This document shows positions 61,576 to 64,000 of a stretch of 64,000 nucleotides of DNA, in pieces. The first letter of the stretch is position 1, and each line of letters begins with the position of its first letter. A model generated the notes under the pieces. That model saw nothing but the letters and a program-made list of their open reading frames with translations. It was not told the origin of the DNA and did not search any database. This DNA comes from Mesorhizobium loti CJ3sym (GTDB lineage: Bacteria > Pseudomonadota > Alphaproteobacteria > Rhizobiales > Rhizobiaceae). The stretch is taken from positions 1 to 64,000 of the forward strand of contig NZ_AXAL01000024.1 in the NCBI RefSeq assembly GCF_000472785.1, read 5' to 3'. The position numbers and the translations under genes were made by a program.

Positions 61576-63194
61576 GCTTGCTGGAGATCGAGAACCTGTC
61601 GCTGGCGATCGGCGACACGCCGATCCTAAAGGGGATCGAACTCTCCGTCGCGCCCGGAGAGGTGCTGGGACTGGTCGGCGAATCCGGTTCGGGCAAGTCG
61701 ATGACCGCACTGACGCTCATGCAACTCCTGCCGCATGCCGCACGGGCCACAGGCCGCGTCGCATTCGACGGCATCGACATCCTCGCCGCAACCGAGGACC
61801 AGATGTGCGCGCTGCGCGGCTACGACATCGGCATGGTGTTCCAGGAGCCGATGACGGCGCTCAATCCGGTCAAGACCATCGGCGAGCAGGTGGCCGAAGG
61901 CATACGCTGGCACACCAAGGCCACGCGCGCGGCCGCCGAAGAACGGGCGCGACAAATGCTCGACCGCGTCGGCCTGCCCCAGGCAAAATTCCCGCTGTCG
62001 CGCTATCCGCACGAACTCTCCGGCGGCCAGCGCCAGCGTGTCGTCATTGCCATTGCCTGCGCGCTGAAGCCGAAGCTCTTGATTGCTGACGAGCCGACGA
62101 CAGCGCTCGACGTTGTGCTGCAGGCACAGATCCTCGACCTCTTGCGCGACCTTGTCGCGGAGAGCCGCATGGGCCTGCTGCTGATCTCGCATGACCTGGC
62201 CGTGGTGACCGAGATGGCGGACCGTATCACCATCCTGCGGCGCGGCGAGGTGATGGAGGCCGGCGACACGGTGCGCACGCTGTCCGAACAGCTCCACCCC
62301 TACACACGCCAGCTGGCGCAGGCTTCGATGCATGTGCCGGCGCGCGCCAAGGTTCACGCCGTCGGATCGGCCAAGCCGCTGCTTGAGGTCGAAGGCGTGA
62401 CGCGCGATTATCCGGGCCGGCGCACCTCTCTGTTCCAGCGCGCGCCCGCTATCCGCGCCGTCGACGATGTCTCCCTGTCAATGGCGCCGGGCCAGTCGGT
62501 GGCGCTGGTCGGCCGCTCCGGCTGTGGCAAGTCGACGCTCGCGCGCATGATCCTTGCGCTGGACCGGCCGAGTTCGGGCACCATCCGGTTTCGTGGAGAA
62601 ACCATCACCGGCAAGAGCGAAGCCGAGTTGAAGCCGGCCAGGCGCGACATGCAGGTCGTCTTCCAGGACCCCTACGGCTCCTTCGACCCGCGCCAGAAGG
62701 TCGAAAGACTGGTCGCCGAGCCCTTGCATTTGCTGGAGAAGAAACCGACGCGCGCCGATTGTCGCGAAATGGTGGCGCATGCGCTGCACGAAGTCGGTCT
62801 CGATCCGCGCGACATGGACAAGTACCCACACGAATTCTCAGGCGGTCAGCGCCAGCGCCTGTCAATCGCCCGCGCCATCATCACCCGACCGAAACTGGTC
62901 GTCGCCGACGAGCCTGTCTCGGCGCTCGACGTCTCGATCCGCGCGCAAATCCTCGATCTGTTCGCCGAGCTCAACCAGAAGCTCGGCATCGCCTATCTCT
63001 TCATCACCCATGACCTGACCGTCGCCCGTGCCATCACCGACGAGGTCCTGGTCATGCATGACGGCAAGATTGTCGAGCGCGGCAAGACGAACGAGGTGCT
63101 CGACCATCCGCAATCCGAGGCCGCCAAGGCACTTGTAAATGCCGCGCCTGACCTGCACCGGGCGATCGCCCGAAAGATTCAAGAGCAAGGATGA
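61572..63194 (+). CDS. Fused peptide-type ABC transporter ATPase (DppD-DppF)
   Basis: A 540-residue protein with two complete ABC domains. The first (residues 1-250) has Walker A GESGSGKS at 36-43, signature LSGGQRQRVVIAIA and Walker B LLIADEPTTALD. The second (about 275-520) has Walker A GRSGCGKS, signature FSGGQRQRLSIARA and Walker B LVVADEPVSALD. Each half carries the oligopeptide-specific C-terminal extension with HPYTRQL or DHPQSEAAK. The two subunits, usually separate, are fused. It drives transport through the two permeases. Confidence 0.93.
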   Translation: MSLLEIENLSLAIGDTPILKGIELSVAPGEVLGLVGESGSGKSMTALTLMQLLPHAARATGRVAFDGIDILAATEDQMCALRGYDIGMVFQEPMTALNPVKTIGEQVAEGIRWHTKATRAAAEERARQMLDRVGLPQAKFPLSRYPHELSGGQRQRVVIAIACALKPKLLIADEPTTALDVVLQAQILDLLRDLVAESRMGLLLISHDLAVVTEMADRITILRRGEVMEAGDTVRTLSEQLHPYTRQLAQASMHVPARAKVHAVGSAKPLLEVEGVTRDYPGRRTSLFQRAPAIRAVDDVSLSMAPGQSVALVGRSGCGKSTLARMILALDRPSSGTIRFRGETITGKSEAELKPARRDMQVVFQDPYGSFDPRQKVERLVAEPLHLLEKKPTRADCREMVAHALHEVGLDPRDMDKYPHEFSGGQRQRLSIARAIITRPKLVVADEPVSALDVSIRAQILDLFAELNQKLGIAYLFITHDLTVARAITDEVLVMHDGKIVERGKTNEVLDHPQSEAAKALVNAAPDLHRAIARKIQEQG

Positions 63195-63209
63195 GTGAGG
63201 TGTTAGGCC

Positions 63210-63641
63210 CTATTCTTCCGGCTTCACCACATCGACGGGACTGATATCGAGCAGGTCGAGCGTGCGGCGCAGCAGGCGCACCTCGCTCTCGGCCAGTTGC
63301 GAATCCGCCTTGGCGATCTCCGCCATGTGCTGCGCCAACTGCTTGCGCCGTTCGACATCGAGATCGCGAAACAGCGCAATCGCCTGCGAGCCATTGGTCT
63401 CGTAGCCGAACTCGTTGAGATATTCGATGACCGCATCGATGCTGGTTTCCGGAATGTCGAACGCATCCTTGCAGATGCGCCGGAAGGCAATCATCTCGCT
63501 CTCGCTGACGGTCCCGTCGGCCAGGATCATGCGAAACAGCATCAGCAGTTCCGCCGAGAGCACCGGATCGTCCGCGACCTTGCGCACGCCCGGGTCGCCA
63601 TCGAAGATCGAGCGTATCTGGTCCAGCAATGCGAATGCCAT
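63210..63641 (-). CDS. TerB-like (tellurite resistance / DUF-type) protein
   Basis: A 143-residue helical protein with the TerB-like pattern: AELLMLFRMILADGTVSESE MIAFRRI, where the ADGXVSXSE motif can bind a metal ion, and a second copy-like ADSQLAESEVRLLRR near the C-terminus. TerB proteins occur in stress-response systems; a tellurite role is not established here because no other ter genes are present. It converges on the ATPase gene, 16 bp away. Confidence 0.75.
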   Translation of the reverse strand: MAFALLDQIRSIFDGDPGVRKVADDPVLSAELLMLFRMILADGTVSESEMIAFRRICKDAFDIPETSIDAVIEYLNEFGYETNGSQAIALFRDLDVERRKQLAQHMAEIAKADSQLAESEVRLLRRTLDLLDISPVDVVKPEE

Positions 63642-63776
63642 CAGGGCCTCTTTCCGGTCAATACAAATCCAGGCGCGACGCGCTGGAATAGAAGTAGCGC
63701 GGAATCGGCCTTGCGCAAACAGGGCGGTCGTGGTCGAACGCCACTATCCAGCCGACCGGACGTCTCCGCATATCAG

Positions 63777-64000
63777 ATGATCGACCTCACCACCCAGACA
63801 ATCGCCATGCTCGCCTTCGCCGCCTTTGCCGCGGGCTTTGTCGATTCGATTGCCGGCGGCGGCGGGCTGATCACCATTCCCGCGCTGCTGCTCGCCGGTT
63901 TCTCGCCTGTCGAGGCGCTTGGAACCAACAAGCTGCAAGGCATGTTCGGCTCCGGGTCGGCGACCATCCACTATGCCTCAAAGGGGCATGTCGACCTGCG
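63777..64000 (+). CDS. TSUP (TauE/SafE)-family permease, N-terminal fragment cut by window edge
   Basis: About 74 residues are visible, running off the right edge. MLAFAAFAAGFVDSIAGGGG and LITIPALLLAGFSPVEALGT NKLQGMFG contain the G-X3-D-X3-GGGG motif typical of TSUP permeases, which export sulfite, sulfoacetate or similar anions. ATG 63777 is the likely start. It is divergent from the TerB-like gene with 135 bp between. Confidence 0.85.
   Translation, partial: MIDLTTQTIAMLAFAAFAAGFVDSIAGGGGLITIPALLLAGFSPVEALGTNKLQGMFGSGSATIHYASKGHVDL

Overview
The window looks like a chromosomal segment of a Mesorhizobium-type member of the Rhizobiales (Alphaproteobacteria). The evidence is the GC-rich coding, a RirA-type Rrf2 iron regulator beside a hemP-hmuSTUV heme-uptake operon, an AcpXL/LpxXL very-long-chain-fatty-acid lipid A cluster, and several palindromic intergenic elements of rhizobial type. 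Species was not tested by any search; it is inferred from gene content.

Layout. 1-2.5 kb is an accessory edge: the inner end of an IS21-family element (istA start and terminal repeats) abuts a gene remnant, followed by a J-domain membrane protein whose upstream region holds two palindromes, and an unrecognised small gene with a FixK/FNR-like box upstream. 2.7-6.1 kb holds a secreted cupin, cutC with a coupled GNAT acetyltransferase, a SRPBCC protein and a membrane acyltransferase. 6.4-10.2 kb is a leftward operon for a three-subunit molybdenum hydroxylase of the form II CO-dehydrogenase-like type. 10.3-13.8 kb is a FIST sensor, a hybrid histidine kinase and a convergent LuxR-type response regulator, resembling NosP/NahK nitric-oxide signalling. 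14-21.4 kb is catabolic and regulatory: a FAH-type hydrolase with a zeta-GST isomerase, a zinc alcohol dehydrogenase, a divergent EamA/MocR pair, and a LysR gene divergent from an MFS exporter. 21.6-24.1 kb encodes a MaoC hydratase, a phasin and a DUF445 membrane protein.

24.2-33.4 kb is an iron/heme island. It contains rirA, the hemP-hmuS-hmuT-hmuU-hmuV operon, and divergently a heme TonB-dependent receptor, a small exported protein of unknown function, a TonB protein and an IsdG-type heme-degrading monooxygenase. Heme would cross the outer membrane by receptor and TonB, be carried by HmuT, pumped by HmuUV, handled by HmuS and opened by the IsdG-like enzyme. A TGA-N9-TCA RirA-type operator lies in the divergent promoter.

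33.4-44.2 kb is metabolic: putA with a divergent Lrp-family regulator, a MauG-like di-heme peroxidase with a YtkA/FixH-like partner, kdgK, an aldose epimerase, a succinate-semialdehyde-type dehydrogenase and an AEC transporter. 44.3-49.3 kb is less usual: an exported caspase-TPR protein of about 1000 residues, an exported histidine phosphatase lacking the usual second histidine, a ribbon-helix-helix/SRPBCC operon with a clear palindromic operator, and two overlapping tRNA-like sequences with damaged acceptor stems. 49.6-55.9 kb has a slipin and then the acpXL-fabF2-fabF1-adh-lpxXL cluster for the 28-carbon acyl chain of lipid A; no fabZ lies in it. 56-64 kb holds an L,D-transpeptidase, an M20 peptidase with a peptide-type ABC transporter whose two ATPases are fused, a TerB-like protein and the start of a TSUP permease.

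A recurring point is that one palindromic repeat family sits between three different convergent gene pairs (21.4, 24.9 and 40.4 kb), and another long inverted repeat sits in a fourth (13.0 kb). This suggests they serve as bidirectional terminators.
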